Assembly: GCA_029582165.1 (NCBI GenBank)
Contig: CM055881.1
Span: forward strand, 22,342,594 to 22,406,593
Direction of reading: 5' to 3'
DNA length: 64,000 nucleotides
Origin: Portulaca oleracea
Lineage: Eukaryota > Streptophyta > Magnoliopsida > Caryophyllales > Portulacaceae
A program made the translations under genes and the position numbers. The notes beneath the pieces are model-generated. The model did not search any database, was not told the origin of the DNA, and saw only the letters and a program-made list of their open reading frames with translations. This document shows positions 1 through 13,100 of this stretch, one piece after another. Numbering within the stretch: the stretch's first letter is position 1; the number at the start of each line of letters is the position of its first letter.

Positions 1-71
1 AAGAAAAAAATGTAGTACATTATTATCTAAAATTCCAAAAATACAGTATATTAGTATCCAAAAATCCTTAA

Positions 72-304
72 GGGTGCGTTTGGTTGGTCAATAACCCCAG
101 AGAAATTGTCAATTTTCCCGGATTAACTTATTTTTTCCATGTTTTGGATGCGGGTTGATTTCGGAAAAGTTTTCACGATGGACCAACCTTTTTCTCCATT
201 TCCCCCTGAGGGAAATTTTTTCAGGGAAATCTTTCCCATGAAAAACTTCCCATAGGAAATTTTCTTCTAGAAAAATTTTCATGGGATTACTACCAAACAC
301 TCCC
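72..304. mobile_element. Tourist-like (PIF/Harbinger) MITE
   Basis: A 233-bp element has imperfect terminal inverted repeats, GGGTGCGTTTGGT on the left and its complement ACCAAACACTCCC on the right. It is flanked on both sides by TAA (69-71 and 305-307), the target duplication expected of Harbinger/Tourist elements. It has no coding capacity. A related TIR occurs at 57926-58327. Confidence 0.75.
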
Positions 305-585
305 TAAATATATTATCATACGGTACAAGGAAAGAGCAATTGGGCCACGTCGTTGTAATTCAACAATCCAAGTTGGCAGGCAGGAAAAGTGAGCCTTGAA
401 AGATGCAGCTCAAAACTGAATTGAGAATCCAATTTGAGTTTTAATAGAGTGACCCTTGAAAGATGCAGAATAATTGTCATTTCCCCGTGACATGAAAATA
501 AAAGACGCCTGATTCTGTATTTGGGGAGGACTAGTGACCCTTCAGAACTCAATTATGGAAAATTGGTAGGCGATTGAAGAGAGCA

Positions 586-613
586 CACGTGGATGGTTTA
601 CAAAGATCACGTG
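586..613. promoter_or_regulatory. Paired G-box/ABRE-type sites upstream of FDH
   Basis: Two palindromic CACGTG hexamers lie at 586-591 and 608-613, 22 bp apart, about 230-255 bp upstream of the FDH start codon. The second reads CACGTGTC, which contains an ACGTGTC ABRE-type core. Such sites bind bZIP or bHLH factors, and FDH is known to be stress-induced in plants. No clear TATA box is visible. Function is inferred from sequence only. Confidence 0.5.
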
Positions 614-840
614 TCACTACAACAAAGCAGTCTCCAAATTGGCATCTTCCACGCCCACCCACCCAACCCAAGTAATGCGTGACTCAGGCAGGCAGCCTCC
701 CTCATTGGCTTAACTCTCCCTACTATTTCAACCCCCCCCTCCCCAAACACATCACTTTGCCACTCAGCAATATCACCTAAACATTAAGAGAGAAAATTAG
801 GGAAGAAGATAGAGAGGAAAAGGAAATATCCACACACAAA

Positions 841-3800
841 ATGGCGATGAAGCGTGCTATAGCTGTTCTTACCAATTCCACCAAATCGGCTTCACCTTCC
901 TCCTTTTTCACCAGGGATCTCCATGTAATTAACCACTTTCACTTCATCATCACTACTCTTGTTAATAATCATCATCATCCTCTATTTATTCTCCCTTTTT
1001 ACATTCATTCACTTATCATTGCTCTCGCCTGTCCGGGCCTTTTTCTATCATCTCATTTCTTGCATCTTTTTATGTTTTTCTTTCATTATTTATTCCTTTT
1101 TTATTTGTTTTTGCCTGGGTTTTTGGTGTCTGACACTCTCAGTCTTTTCTGTCCTTGTCCTATTTGCTTCATCTCAAACTAATTCTAGAATTATCAAATT
1201 TCAGGGGCACCGTACCGCACGATCTATGTATATGTATTATAAAAAAAATTAATTTAAAAAAAAAAAACAGATTTAAGCGATGGAACAATCCTTTGTAGAT
1301 CCATGTCCAACCCTGTGTAATTCTCAAAATCAATCATCCTCCCTGTGCTTCCAATTATTGCATCTTCTCGTTTTAAAATGGTAAAGCCCCTTGCTTTTGA
1401 AAACAAAAACAATTTAATAATTAACAGTGGAAATTTGTTGGACTCTGTGGAATGGTTAGTGTTTAGAGCATATGCAATGTAAAATTCCATCCATGAAATT
1501 TTTATCCCTTCTCTCTTAGTTGGCACAGCTTCTCTTCTCCTTTTTTTTTCTTTATTCCTTTGAGTTCTTGGAAGAAAAGGAGGAGAGAGGGTCTGCCAAC
1601 TAGGAGAGAGTGTCAGAATTCCATAAATTTTATTCCGCATTGCTAGTGCTCTTATTTGTTAGTGCTACTGCTACTGCTAGTACTCCCACCATTTTTTACA
1701 CCGACTATTTCATGTTAAAAACTTTCAACATGAATACTTTATTATATATAATTGATGTCATTAGCTCTGAAAAAAACGTGAATGAATATTTTATTATATA
1801 TAATCTGCTTGTTCTCATCCTCTGAACCTCTTCTATGGTTATCTTTCGCACTGATAAGAAAATGAGTAAATTTTCTATCCAAAAAAAAGAAAAGAAAAGA
1901 AAAGAAAATGATCAAAGTTACGTTTAAGTAACATAAAAATTAAAAATATATTCAACTGAAAATTAGGTGGTTGTAAAAAAAAATAATAGCTAAAATCTAA
2001 AATTTTATATTTACTTGGCAAAAAGGAATAATGATTTAAGCTATGACCGGCTAAATTTGATATTCAGACCAAACAGATTCATTGAAATTGATATAAAATG
2101 TGTTAAAGTCAATACTATCTTGCACACTTGCACACTTACTGAACCGAAATCAATTTCCGGCGTCGGAATACTGACTGGACAGCTTGAGCACGTGTTTCTT
2201 TATTTAATTTTGGTTTTGAATTTATGCTGACTGAAGTCTACATAAGCTTACCAGTCAGTATTCTGACGCCGAAAATCAATTTCGGTTTAGTCCGAGTAAA
2301 TAGGTTAAAAGTTCGGATTATTTTCAGCCAAAAAATGAGTTTGGATTATTTTCAACCAATAACCTCCGACTTCGGATTATTTTGAGCCAAAAACCCTATT
2401 AATCTGAGGGTCACTGAAGTTATCGTATTATCGTAACCATCAAAGAAATTTTGTCAAAGAGCCATAAAAGAAATTGGAGTTAAAGATCATTGAAAATAGG
2501 AAAATGATGTGTGTCTTGCCATATATCATGTGAGAATAATACCATATAAATGGTACAAAATTAGTTTTTGTCTTTATCTGTAATATTTAGAAGCAAGAAT
2601 TTACAGAAACGTACAAGAAAAAAAAAATTGCATTATGGATAAGGGTTGATTGGAGTTGGGTGTTATTTGTGTTGGCTGGCTGACGCAGCGGAGGAATACC
2701 ACTGTACCCTAATTTGTGATAGTAAGAAGAGTGTTGCATCAAAGCCCATGTCCTTTACCTGTAGTGCATGCATCTGCGTTAATGTGTTGGTGCATTATGT
2801 TTGAAACAGGCCTCCCCTGGTCCGAAGAAGATTGTTGGTGTTTTTTACAAAGCAAATGAATATGCGTCTATGAACCCCAACTTTTTGGGTTGCGTGGAGA
2901 ATGCTTTGGGAATCAGAGAATGGCTGGAGTCACAGGGCCACCACTACATCGTTACAGATGACAAAGAGGGACCTGATTCTGGTTTGTCTTCTCACTTTCT
3001 CAGCCTTTCCTAGCTCTTCTTTAGGCTTAACTTCAACATAATTTGATCAAGATTCAATACCTTATTTATTCCTCCATTGCATAATTAGATCATTTTTTAA
3101 ACTTTTGTTGGGGAGGAAAACCGGGAGGTAAGCATGAGTCTGTAAAACAACACTGATCGAATCTTGCTGCCAAGCAGGAGAATGAAACTAAAGCACCCTG
3201 TACTGTCACAATTGAATGCATTCTTTGCCAAATGGCCCATATTCAAACAATATGCCACTGGAGATCATGTTAAACAAATTCCTAATTCAAATGTTGATTA
3301 TCCCTTTGATGCTTTAATGCAAAAGGAATTGAGGAATGTAACGGATGTGCATTAGGTTAATTCATGGGAAGCACTGTAAATTTAGAAAATTAATGATCTG
3401 AAGATACATGCTGTAGAAGACAATACAAATGAGAAACATGCTTTGGTAGTTTGGTTGCTACTTAGGCATGAAATTCTATATCCTGAGGTTCCATACTTGG
3501 TGTTGTGCCTTTGGATGGTTGAGGTTATTACTCATAGATCATAATATGCCCATGAATCTTGTCAATTTTTTTTCCCAAGCAAAGTAAGTGGTATGAGTAG
3601 AATTGATAAAAGACAAAGAAATGCTTAAAAACCCAGCACGAATCAAGGTGTACTTGCATCACTGCATTATTATAAGCAAAGAGGTGACATTGTTTCCTTT
3701 TGAAATTTCTATGACTTGTATTTCCAATTAAGATTTTAGTTTCAGAGTTGATCTCTCAAATTTTGGTCTCGCTTCTTTGATAAATTGGCCATAAATCCGT

Positions 3801-5733
3801 CAGGAATTTGATGAATTTGATTTTCCTAATATTTTTGAGAAAGATGCTTTATGCAGGATTTGCATTTATGCACAATAGGTTGTCGACCATTGTCATTTTC
3901 AGCAGCTCTGATGGCGCTGAGTTTAGCCCGTCATCATGTATACAGTGTATATGTATATAGGCTGTTCTGCAATACTGCTTCTGTCCATTTAGCTATTATA
4001 GTCTCAAAACCATAATTTGCCACACTAAAGGGAAGATGAAGATGCTTTGACTCACTTGATCATCTTCTTGTACAGGATTCTGTTGTATAAATGGCGTATC
4101 ATTTTGTGGGAGTAGAATTTTTATTCTTTTATGGTCTTCCATCTTCCATTATGCAACTAACATTACATGATAACCAGTTTCATAATTCTTGGATGTGGTC
4201 TTTTTAACTTGGTTGCAGAACTTGAAAAGCATATCCCTGATCTCCATGTGTTGATAAGCACCCCATTCCATCCAGCCTATGTGACGGCTGAAAGAATCAA
4301 GAAAGCAAAGAATCTGCAATTGTTGCTCACTGCTGGGATTGGTTCTGATCACATTGACCTCAAGGCTGCTGCCGCTGCTGGTTTAACAGTTGCAGAGGTG
4401 ACTGGCAGCAACACGGTCTCTGTGGCAGAAGATGAGCTTATGAGGATCCTCATCCTCATGAGGAACTTTGTGCCGGGATACAAGCAAGTTATCAATGGGG
4501 AATGGAATGTTGCTGGTATTGCCTACAGAGCTTATGACCTTCAAGACAAGACTGTTGGTACTGTTGGTGCTGGACGCATTGGCAGACTTTTACTCCAGAG
4601 GCTTAAGCCCTTTGGTTGTAATCTCCTCTACCATGACCGTGTCAAGATTGACCCTCAGTTGGAGAGCGAAATTGGAGCAAAATATGAGGAGGATCTCCAC
4701 AAGATGCTTCCCAAATGTGACGTCATTGTCATCAACATGCCTCTAACTGAGAAAACCAAGTAAATGCCTTGTTTAACCTCATTTGCTCATTCTAATTCTG
4801 TCCTTTATTTAAGTATGCCCTGCTGCCTAGACAAATTTATACAAATTATTACAAGAAAATGAAGAAATTGCTTCTAAGGTTATGTGTCACATTATGTAGA
4901 GAATCATGTCCTTCAAATCTTTAACCAACATACCTCTTAATCGAAATGCAGAGGAATGTTCAACAAGGAATTGATTTCAAAGTTGAAGAAAGGAGTACTT
5001 ATTGTCAACAATGCTCGTGGGGCAATCATGGACACTCAGGCTGTTGTTGAAGCTTGCTCAAGTGGTCACATTGGAGGTAAACATCCCACAATCTTGTACT
5101 CCTGATCCTTTGTTTTCATTTCACAGATTTTGTCTTTCATTTATTCCTCTAAAACAAAGTGGCAGGTTTCTTGTCCTGAAATTATTGATGTTTGGAAATT
5201 TCTTATATGAATGTCTAATTGATTCCATGAACATGGCAAATGAGATGTGTTTAGTATGGAAGTATGGATAAGGCTTGTTGGATTTTGGTGGCATTAGAAT
5301 TTCTAGTTCGTCTAATATAAAACAAGTTCATCAATAGAAGCACAAAAAACATTCAATCAGTATTGGTAATCATATTTAAGATCAGCCTAAACTGATTCTG
5401 GTGAGCTTATCAGGATACAGTGGGGACGTTTGGTACCCACAGCCAGCTCCAAAGGATCATCCATGGCGTTACATGCCTAACCATGCGATGACCCCACATA
5501 TTTCTGGCACCACCATTGATGCACAGGTAACTTTACTTGCTTTCAATGCTATATGATCTCAACTTGTGTTGGGATGTTGGATTGTGGCTAACCGTTGGTC
5601 CTGAATTGAAATGATGCAGTTACGTTATGCTGCTGGTACTAAAGACATGCTGGACAGGTACTTCAGAGGAGAAGAGTTCCCCGCCCAAAATTACATTGTC
5701 AAGGATGGAGAATTGGCTCCACAATATCGTTGA
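841..5733 (+). CDS. FDH: NAD-dependent formate dehydrogenase, mitochondrial
   Basis: Oxidises formate to CO2 with reduction of NAD+, and in plants acts mainly in the mitochondrial matrix. Exons are 841-924, 2810-2981, 4219-4759, 4952-5076, 5414-5526 and 5620-5733. All junctions are GT-AG and the joined frame is open for 382 aa, the usual length for plant FDH. The N-terminus [15 protein letters not shown] is Arg/Lys/Ser-rich and lacks acidic residues until the cleavage area, like a mitochondrial presequence. Family landmarks are present: the substrate-side [12 protein letters not shown] near residues 99-110, the Rossmann motif GAGRIG at 202-207, Asp225 after the following beta strand for NAD ribose, catalytic Arg288 in NNARGA, Gln317 and catalytic His336 in MTPH. 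The start is the first ATG after a purine-rich leader and gives the expected presequence. No key residue is missing, so the gene looks functional. Its closest gene neighbour is ABCB28, which converges on it. Confidence 0.97.
925..2809 (+). other. FDH intron 1
   Basis: This 1.9-kb intron separates the presequence exon from the mature enzyme, a common arrangement for organelle-targeted proteins. It begins GTAATT and ends AAACAG in phase 0. It is AT-rich and noncoding; short ORFs in it match nothing I recognise. It contains the hairpin at 2138-2293. Confidence 0.85.
2138..2293. repeat. Foldback inverted repeat in FDH intron 1
   Basis: The left arm, about 2138-2177 and containing CCGGCGTCGGAATACTGACT, is the near-complement of the right arm at about 2251-2293. 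A loop of about 75 bp separates them and the arms have only a few mismatches. The structure could be a foldback MITE without obvious target duplication or a hairpin RNA source. Which one cannot be decided from sequence. Confidence 0.7.
2982..4218 (+). other. FDH intron 2
   Basis: A 1.2-kb GT-AG intron splits the Glu86 codon (g|aa). It contains a 63-aa open stretch at 3164-3355 that I do not recognise and treat as chance. Nothing else is supported here. Confidence 0.8.
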
Positions 5734-7001
5734 ATGCCGTGACTTACCCTACTAAGAGCCTGTGCAACCGCGGTGGAGGCTTATTTTCTGTTGCATAATA
5801 AGTCGGACATGGAGATAAATGTCACTTAGTTTTCTTGTTGTACACATACCCCCTGAGGCCCTGATGTTGCGTGCGCTTTCAGTTGAGTTGGATCAGTGAA
5901 TGTAGAACACTAGAAAATAAACGTCGTCCAATTGGAAATAGCGTGCTGTTTATCAGTTTGGAACTGTGTAGTCGTACTGGTGCCTCTTTTCCACGGGTGC
6001 ATCTTAAAATCATTCCCTGTATTTTTGTGAATGCAACATTTTAAAGTTGTCAATTTGTCATACTCCTATCATCTATTGATCAGATTATTCAGATATTTTG
6101 ACGGGCCATCCATATTTGTAGCCCCAGTTACAACCTGCCTAGAAACATCCATTTTGGTACCAACAAACCAATCAAAAACATAAACCCTACAACCTACGTC
6201 ACCTGTTGAGGTACTGTCGATGGCAACGGGCAACTTACCAATGGATCCATAATCCATGAGGCACAACTTGCATTAAAACTCTTGGGGTTATTGAGCTTAA
6301 GGGATTGTCCTATAATTAAATTGTAAAATATGTGGAGATTACTAAAGCTGACATGGCATGATTTTTTTTATAATTTTTTTTTACTATACAATCAAATAGA
6401 AATATCCCCGGGATGATTCATGAATTTGTAATAGATTAATGAAATAAAGGATTTGTTAGTGAGAACTTTAAAACTAGAAAGGAATTTTGGAATCTTCATG
6501 GAATTGTAGTCTAAATCTAAATAGAATCATGGACGAAGAATATCCATTAATCATACATGGTCTAAAAAACATAAACCCATCAATCAATTGATTCGTTCAA
6601 ATTCATTGATTTAATCCGGTCTATTTTGGCTGGGCATCCCACTGTCCTAGAAATTTTACGTCAAAAAATTGTAATGGATTATTCAAGTTGTAACCATGGT
6701 TTGCTATTGGGTAAAACCATAGATTATTAAACTTGTAACCATGGTTTGACATTGACCAAACCCACGACCTGCACTCGTAAATTCCAGTGTTCAACACTGC
6801 AAATTTATCTCCAAGCTTCTCAGATCGATACTCTCCGATGAATTTGCTTCCTCTAAATTTGGTCGTTCTAAAATGAGTTTGTTCTCTTTTGATACATCAA
6901 CATATTTGGGTATTGCGAATTTGACTACTCTGGTCGCGACCCCTGTTTCCCTCAGCCCTCTTTGTTTTGGGCCAAGAATTCCAACTTTCGTCCAGAGGGT
7001 T
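5734..7001. other. FDH downstream and intergenic DNA with a local duplication
   Basis: Past the FDH stop the sequence is AT-rich and noncoding. A degenerate direct duplication with a period of about 45 bp lies at about 6676-6757, both copies containing TTGTAACCATGGTTTG. I see no gene or complete element in this stretch. Confidence 0.5.
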
Positions 7002-7420
7002 GTTACGCTCGTGACGATCATGTCAAGACCGCGACCTCAGACCAGGTTTTGGCTGTCGCGCTTGTGACGGTCCTGTCACGACTAAGACACCTTCTGTCCT
7101 CTTTTGTTGAAGATGGGGGTTGAGATACGTCACGCCCGTGACGGGAGGTTTACGTCCGTGACGTCTGGAAGCGAACAAGACCATCACGCCCACGATGGCT
7201 ACACCACGACCGAGACGTCCATCCTTCCTATTGGCGTCGCGGCCGTGACCTCCTTAGTCACAGCCGTGACTCATGGAGGCGATTCACGAGTGACTTTTCT
7301 CCCATCGACCGTTGTGGCCGCTATAACGGTCGTCACGCTCGCGACGGTCCATCATGGACGATACCCCCCTCATACAAGACAACACGTCATGACCGCGACG
7401 ACCTGTGTCGTGCCCGCGAC
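7002..7420 (+). repeat. Palindrome array A (word GTCACGnCCGYGAC)
   Basis: At least nine variants of a 14-bp dyad recur at irregular spacing, for example GTCACGCCCGTGAC, GTCGCGGCCGTGAC and GTCGTGCCCGCGAC. The tract is GC-rich in AT-rich surroundings. It lies about 200 bp upstream of a TATA-like box at 7619-7627, the position of a retrotransposon U3 region. The same word appears in array D at 33528-33868 on the other strand. Confidence 0.8.
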
Positions 7421-8085
7421 GTCCCCACTGACTTCGGTTTTCCCTTTCTTCATTAAGGGTAGTTTTGTCTTTTCATTTCTAATCAATATAATTATGTTTT
7501 AAGCCTTTTTCTTCTCAATGGATTACTGGGTTAAATTAGGCTTTGAGATGTAATTAACTCTCGGGATAATGACCCTTTATGTGTTAATCTCTCTTAGGGT
7601 CCTATCCCTATCCTTGCCTATATATGGGTATTTGAAAAAGAGAGGGACTTAGCTTTTGAATGAATGAAAATGGTATTTTTGAAACCAACTCAAAACCCTC
7701 TCTAGAATCTTGTGCTCTTTATCCATTGCTTGCTAATGGTGGTGAAATCAAGTCATTCCTTTAGTGATTAGTGGTGGTTTTCCTATAGCTAATCATGGTC
7801 GTGTTTTAATTCTTGGTGGTGGATCATCCTTTATCCAAGAATATATTAAGTTTCTTTGTGTTAAGCTTTTGGTATTTGTCTTCTTTAGGTTATTATTATC
7901 TCCCTATTTCATTCAAGATTATTATCATCCATCTTTCAAGAACAAAAATGAAGTTATTATAATCAAGCATGGATTTCTATTATTTCCCACTATGCACACG
8001 CTCCAAGGGATCACCACGGATTGTGGTGAGCAGCAGAATCAATTTCTGCTGAGATCTTGAATTGTGCTAGCAAATTTGATTCAAT
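7002..8085 (+). mobile_element. LTR-like block A (boundaries uncertain)
   Basis: The palindrome array is followed by TATATATGG at 7619-7627 and a polypyrimidine-rich leader. The order U3 array, TATA, transcribed region matches the better-delimited LTRs at 30670-32470, 39730-40416 and 61205-62332. I could not find TG/CA ends or a target duplication, so the limits are approximate and solo LTR is an inference. The 98-aa ORF at 7764-8060 is not recognised. Confidence 0.45.
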
Positions 8086-8344
8086 TTTTTGCATCATGTG
8101 CTATGGGGTGGGAACTAGGTAGCTCATTCCCTTGCCTACCTCCAACTGTATGACCCGTTTGGTCAGATTTGGTTGGATGGGGGTCCGAGGAGTCTATTCT
8201 CCTGGCCCAGATGATATATATTCCTTTTTGAATGACAATGAATAATTCCACTTGATCGGTGGTTTTTCCCTTAAAAAAATATAATATTATAACAGAATGA
8301 ATGATTATAGTTGTGCACTGAGAATATTTTATAGGGCAGTGTTG

Positions 8345-8349
<5 letters not shown>

Positions 8350-8408
<59 letters not shown>
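8350..8408. repeat. (TA)n microsatellite
   Basis: An uninterrupted TA dinucleotide run of about 59 bp directly abuts the left end of the MITE at 8409-8938. This obscures that element's target duplication. Confidence 0.95.
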
Positions 8409-8410
<2 letters not shown>

Positions 8411-8938
8411 AAAATTGGATTCTAATAATCCCAACTTTTACGAGTTGGACAACAATAATCCCTACTTTCAGTTTGTATTCTGGTCGTCCAAAAAAAAAAT
8501 GGATTGTAGTGGGACATCATCGAGAATATGTCCTACATTCATAGATTTTGTGTTGCATTTGATTCAAAACTTAGTGTAACACTTTACCATTATTTTTAAT
8601 GAATTTACGGATCTCCCAATTTTTTTCAATTTTTTTTCGATATTTTTCGATATTTTCACTTTTATTCATTTTAAATAATCATAATAATTGCTCGGAGTCT
8701 CAAAAAATAATTTAAAAATTTTTTTAGTAACTACATTTCGTTACTTTCTGGGGGCAAGAATGAAAAAAAAACAAAAACAATATGAGTTAGGAATAAAAAA
8801 AAATAAAAAGAATGTGGAGGTAGATTTGGTATCACTACAACCTAATGTTATTTTTTTTGGACCACCAGTATACAAATCGATAGTAAGGATTATTGCTGTC
8901 CAATTTGTAAAATTTGTAATTATTATAATCTAATTTCC
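8409..8938. mobile_element. Long-TIR Mutator-like MITE
   Basis: About 90-100 bp at the left end, starting GGAAAATTGGATTCTAATAA, is repeated in diverged inverted form at the right end. The element is about 530 bp and AT-rich inside. Short ORFs in it are not conserved proteins. TIR length and the motif TTGGACAACAATA resemble the element at 58337-58892, which has a 9-bp target duplication. Confidence 0.7.
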
Positions 8939-10160
8939 ATATGTATGTATGTATGTGGAGAGTGTTAGAGTAAGAAGGTGAGAGGACATCACAGCCCTTG
9001 ATATACATTTGACGTTTTGTGGCCATGGATATTAGGGACCACCAGATGTATAATCAAAGGTTGTGACTTTCTCTTTTAATGTATGTAAGCCTAAGAAAGA
9101 TTAGAGTGCAACTCTAGCCCGAAAACATTCCACCATTAACAAGCGCGACCACCAAGTTCTTCGGGTTGCCTTTGCCTTCCCCTTTCAGGATTGACATTGA
9201 GCCTCGAGTCCTCTAGGGTACTGTTCATCAATATTCTGGCAAGGTAACCTCAATCTCACATCCTTATTTGGTTGTGTTCAGCTGTTTGATTCGAGTCATA
9301 CTAGCCACGAGGTGAAGTTAGTGTGGCTGACTGGCTGTAGGTTGAGCTTGAGTTCAAGGCCAAGTTCCTGTTTTCAGCGAGTCCAGTGTACAAGGCACCA
9401 CCCTTGCTTGTGGAGACGGTCCTAACGGAAGAATGCAAGGGTCAATTGAGAAAAGGAAAGGGGCATAGGATGGGCCGAGATGGCAAGTGTAAGATGGTAG
9501 GGGTCGCAACCATCAATCTCTTTCATGAATACTTTCCTTGGCCTTCCTACTGAATGCCTTGCCATTTTGAATTTTACCATCTCTTTGAAACAGTCACAAC
9601 TCACAACTTATTACACAACCTCTGAATTATTGTTCAGTCCATCATGTATACTCAAAATATGTATTATGGTGAGCATCAGACTTTTCTGGGTAAATGAATC
9701 TTTACAAGATTGCAATTCTTTCATGGTAACTAATAATGGGAGATTATCCTCAACACCACATGCTAACTGATTGCATCTTGTAAGCAAAATGCCAGGATTA
9801 AGGCCTTCAATAAGTTGACCGTTGATTATGACATCATTCAATACAAAATGTTACAAGCACATGGCTGTGCTGCTTTGCACTTTTGGGTTCTGGTGTCCAG
9901 TGATTGCCATGGCAGCCTGTTGAATTTCCCTATACAGGAACAAGAGTACTTTAGGGTCTTTCTGGTTCGTTCGTCACCTTGTTTGCGTTTTGAATGCAGT
10001 GTTGAACTATATCTGTTAAATGGTATTAAATGTAACAAACTGAATGCATTGGGTCATAAGGCAGAACATAACTTCCAGGGAGATTACAATAAAAACACTA
10101 GTGGTTAATTACCAGGGTGCTTCTTCTCTATCCCGGTATTTTTGCAGCAATGATGCAAAA
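8939..10160. other. Intergenic region between the 3' ends of FDH and ABCB28
   Basis: I see no convincing gene in this stretch. It holds short chance ORFs on both strands and presumably the 3' untranslated region of ABCB28, which ends at 10161 on the minus strand. No repeat or complete element was recognised. Confidence 0.5.
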
Positions 10161-13100
10161 TCATTCGAATGCAAGCCTCTGGAATCCTACTAATGAAGCA
10201 TATTCACCATTAAGGGACAACAATTGAGAATGTGTCCCAAGCTCAGTTATCCTGCCATCTGAACAAAGGGCAATTTGATGGGCATTCTGAACTGTGCTTA
10301 GTCGGTGAGCTATAACCAAAGTAGTTCTTCCCTTCATCAGAGTATCCAGAGCTTCCTGGACCAAACGTTCGCTCACAGTGTCCAAGGCACTCGTAGCCTG
10401 CATCAAATCACTATGGTCAGTACCTTTTCTTTCTTTCTTTTCCCCTTCTTTTTTTTTTTTTTTTTTTTGTTGGGGACCAAGTTAGAGACTCAGAGAACCC
10501 TATTTTCAACCAAGGACTCTCCAATGGGAGGCGGGCAACAGGCATCATGCATCTAGAACAAATGTGCTTAGTGGTCCTTAAACTACTTGCCGCATCATAG
10601 CCTAGAAGAGCCTCTCAAGTCTAAACAGAATGGTTATCAGAAAGGTAGCCTTGTTATCCACTTCGATTTGTTTCATTACTCATAAGATATCAACCAGAAA
10701 CCCAACACTTCTGAAGGAGTACTATCTCAAGCATATGGCACAAACTGAAACCAACAAAAAGAGGCACACCTTGAATCTGTATCCATGCTCTAAAAGTAGA
10801 AAAGAAGACTCTGAAGGTTCAGGACAAAATGTTAGAGACACAAGTAAATTGGAATGGGTCGACACTCAAAACTACATGCAGAAGCCCATCGGCTTTCTAA
10901 TTAGGGAGCTTTTAGATATTTGGTGGCGAAGCCTAATATCCTTGCTTGTCAAGGTGCCTAAATAGTAAACAAATGTTGAAAATGAAAATTTCAGAAGCCG
11001 GAAAAAAAAAAAAGAAATCAGGATCATAAAAGAACAAAAAGTTAACCATGAAAATGCATCTGTTTGGATCCTTCATCATGGATTGTAGGATTTGTGGGAT
11101 GGGAGCGAAGAACTAATGTTATAACTTACATGTTACAAGAAAGAAAATACTGCTAAGGTTCACATGGCACCTCATAAACAATACCAGGCATATATAATTA
11201 GTGAATGACTGGCACGTACCTCATCAAGAATCAAAATTGGGGCATTCTTCAGAAGGGCCCTTGCAATAGCAATCCTCTGCAAAGGTTACCATAAATGATG
11301 AGTTTCACCATCCTTTTGCATACTTTGGAACATATTCAACATTCCAGTGATATAGGAATCATCATACCTGTCTCTGTCCCCCACTAAGTAGGCCTCCACG
11401 CTCACCAACTAGTGTGTCATAACCCTTCAAGAAAATGAGAAATTAGCAGTCAAGGTCATATTGGGAAGACATACTGGCTATATCCAAGGATACAAACCTT
11501 TGGAAGTGATATGATGAATTCATGAGCATTTGCAGCTTTGGCAGCTTTTACTATATCGTCCTTAGAGACATCGGCATCAGGTCGACCATATGCAATGTTT
11601 TCAGCAATTGAAACTGAAAAGAGCACTGGATCCTACACCAGGTATTCAGTTTATTTTCAGTAACATAACTCAAAACTTATAGAATTCACCTGAATAGATT
11701 ATGCAACCAAATCAAATACACCACCTGTAAATCTGTAATAAAATACCCATTACATTGAATGATAGTCTAATTATGGACCCCAATATTCTCTCTGAACATG
11801 TTAGCATGACATGGCCCGAAGGTATTTGAAATTCATAGAGTATGTTGACACTTGTCAACATACAACACATGCAGCTAACAGCCTAGACAGAAACCTATTC
11901 CATTGTATACAAGTAGCAACTAGGTTGACTTATTATTTATCGCACTAAAATCAGAGTAAATGTGATCTAAACTTTGAGAGCAATCTAGCCGACATTCCTG
12001 AAACATGTTGCAGTCAATTACATAATGGGATAGAGTCAGCCATGTTCTGGTATAGGCTTTGGTGGGAGAACAAGCATCCACAACCAATTCACACAAATCT
12101 GGATCAATCTGTGAGCAAAACACTAGTGCTACACTGGGTGATGACCAGTTCACTGAATAAACAAATCCAATAGCTTGACCCCCTGAAGTATCCCGGGGTC
12201 CGTACTCTTCTCTCATAGCTCAAGCCAAGAGGGTAGCGTCGTCTCACTCCCGAATGGAAGTTCAATTTGCTCGTGACTCAGGGGCTCCTAAGCTCGCTTC
12301 GGCCGTCTTTTGGATCGGCCTCGAGCCCCTTTGAGTGGCTTGAGGGGGTTCACCGACCCCGAGGGATTTTTGGACCTTTTGGGTCGTGTCGAGGGTGTGT
12401 TGGTCTTTTGGCATCATAGGGTTGGGCCGGGGGATAGCTTGAACAAGTTTCAACAAAAAAAGAGGAAGATAGCCCAGTGGCACGATTGTGCCCCTTGCAA
12501 CAAGGGCCTTTTGGAGCTAGCCCCAGGCGCACGATCGGGCAACCAGGAGGCACGATCGTGCCAGTCCCTCCCGAGTGGATGGCACGATCGTGCCATCCAG
12601 GTTGCATGCTCGTGCAGTCTAGCTTGTTTGGCGGAAGTCCAGCGTTAGGCACTAGCGCACGATCGTGTGGTCCCAGCGCACACTCGTGCCATCGTCGGGC
12701 TTCAGCAGCATTTTCCAGTGCCAAGTCCAAGCGCACGATCGTGCCGATTTCGCCCTGCAGCAAATCAGCGCAGCTTCTCCCCCTTTTTTGTGTGTTGTTT
12801 TCCCATTGTACCCCCACCCTTATGTTGATGTAAAACCCCAATATGAGGGTATTATTTGTACTAAGAATGAACCTTTTTGTAATTGCTCCAAATACTCTTC
12901 CACTCCAATGTATAAATACATTTACATTGTTGAGGAACAACATTGAATGCATTAATGAAAGTTGAGTTTTATCTCAAGTTTTCTCTTCTCTAAGTCTTGC
13001 TTACTTTATCCTCAATCCAATTGTGATGGTGTTCAAGCCAAATCCTTTATAGAATTGTGGTGGTTATTTTCCTTTATCAATTCTTCGTGGGGATAGAAAT

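Noticed and set aside
3164..3355. 63-aa ORF in FDH intron 2 as an exon
   Set aside because: FDH is complete without it; the exon 2 to exon 3 junction is precise and conserved.
5416..5526. Tyr at FDH residue 315 as a damaging change
   Set aside because: The surrounding motif ([14 protein letters not shown]) is intact and this position varies among formate dehydrogenases.
7104..7502. 132-aa ORF as a gene
   Set aside because: Composed of palindrome array A. Thr/Val-rich low-complexity translation without any domain.
12350..12952. 200-aa minus-strand ORF
   Set aside because: It runs through palindrome array B and LTR-like sequence. GC-rich symmetric repeats open several frames at once, and the protein resembles nothing I know.
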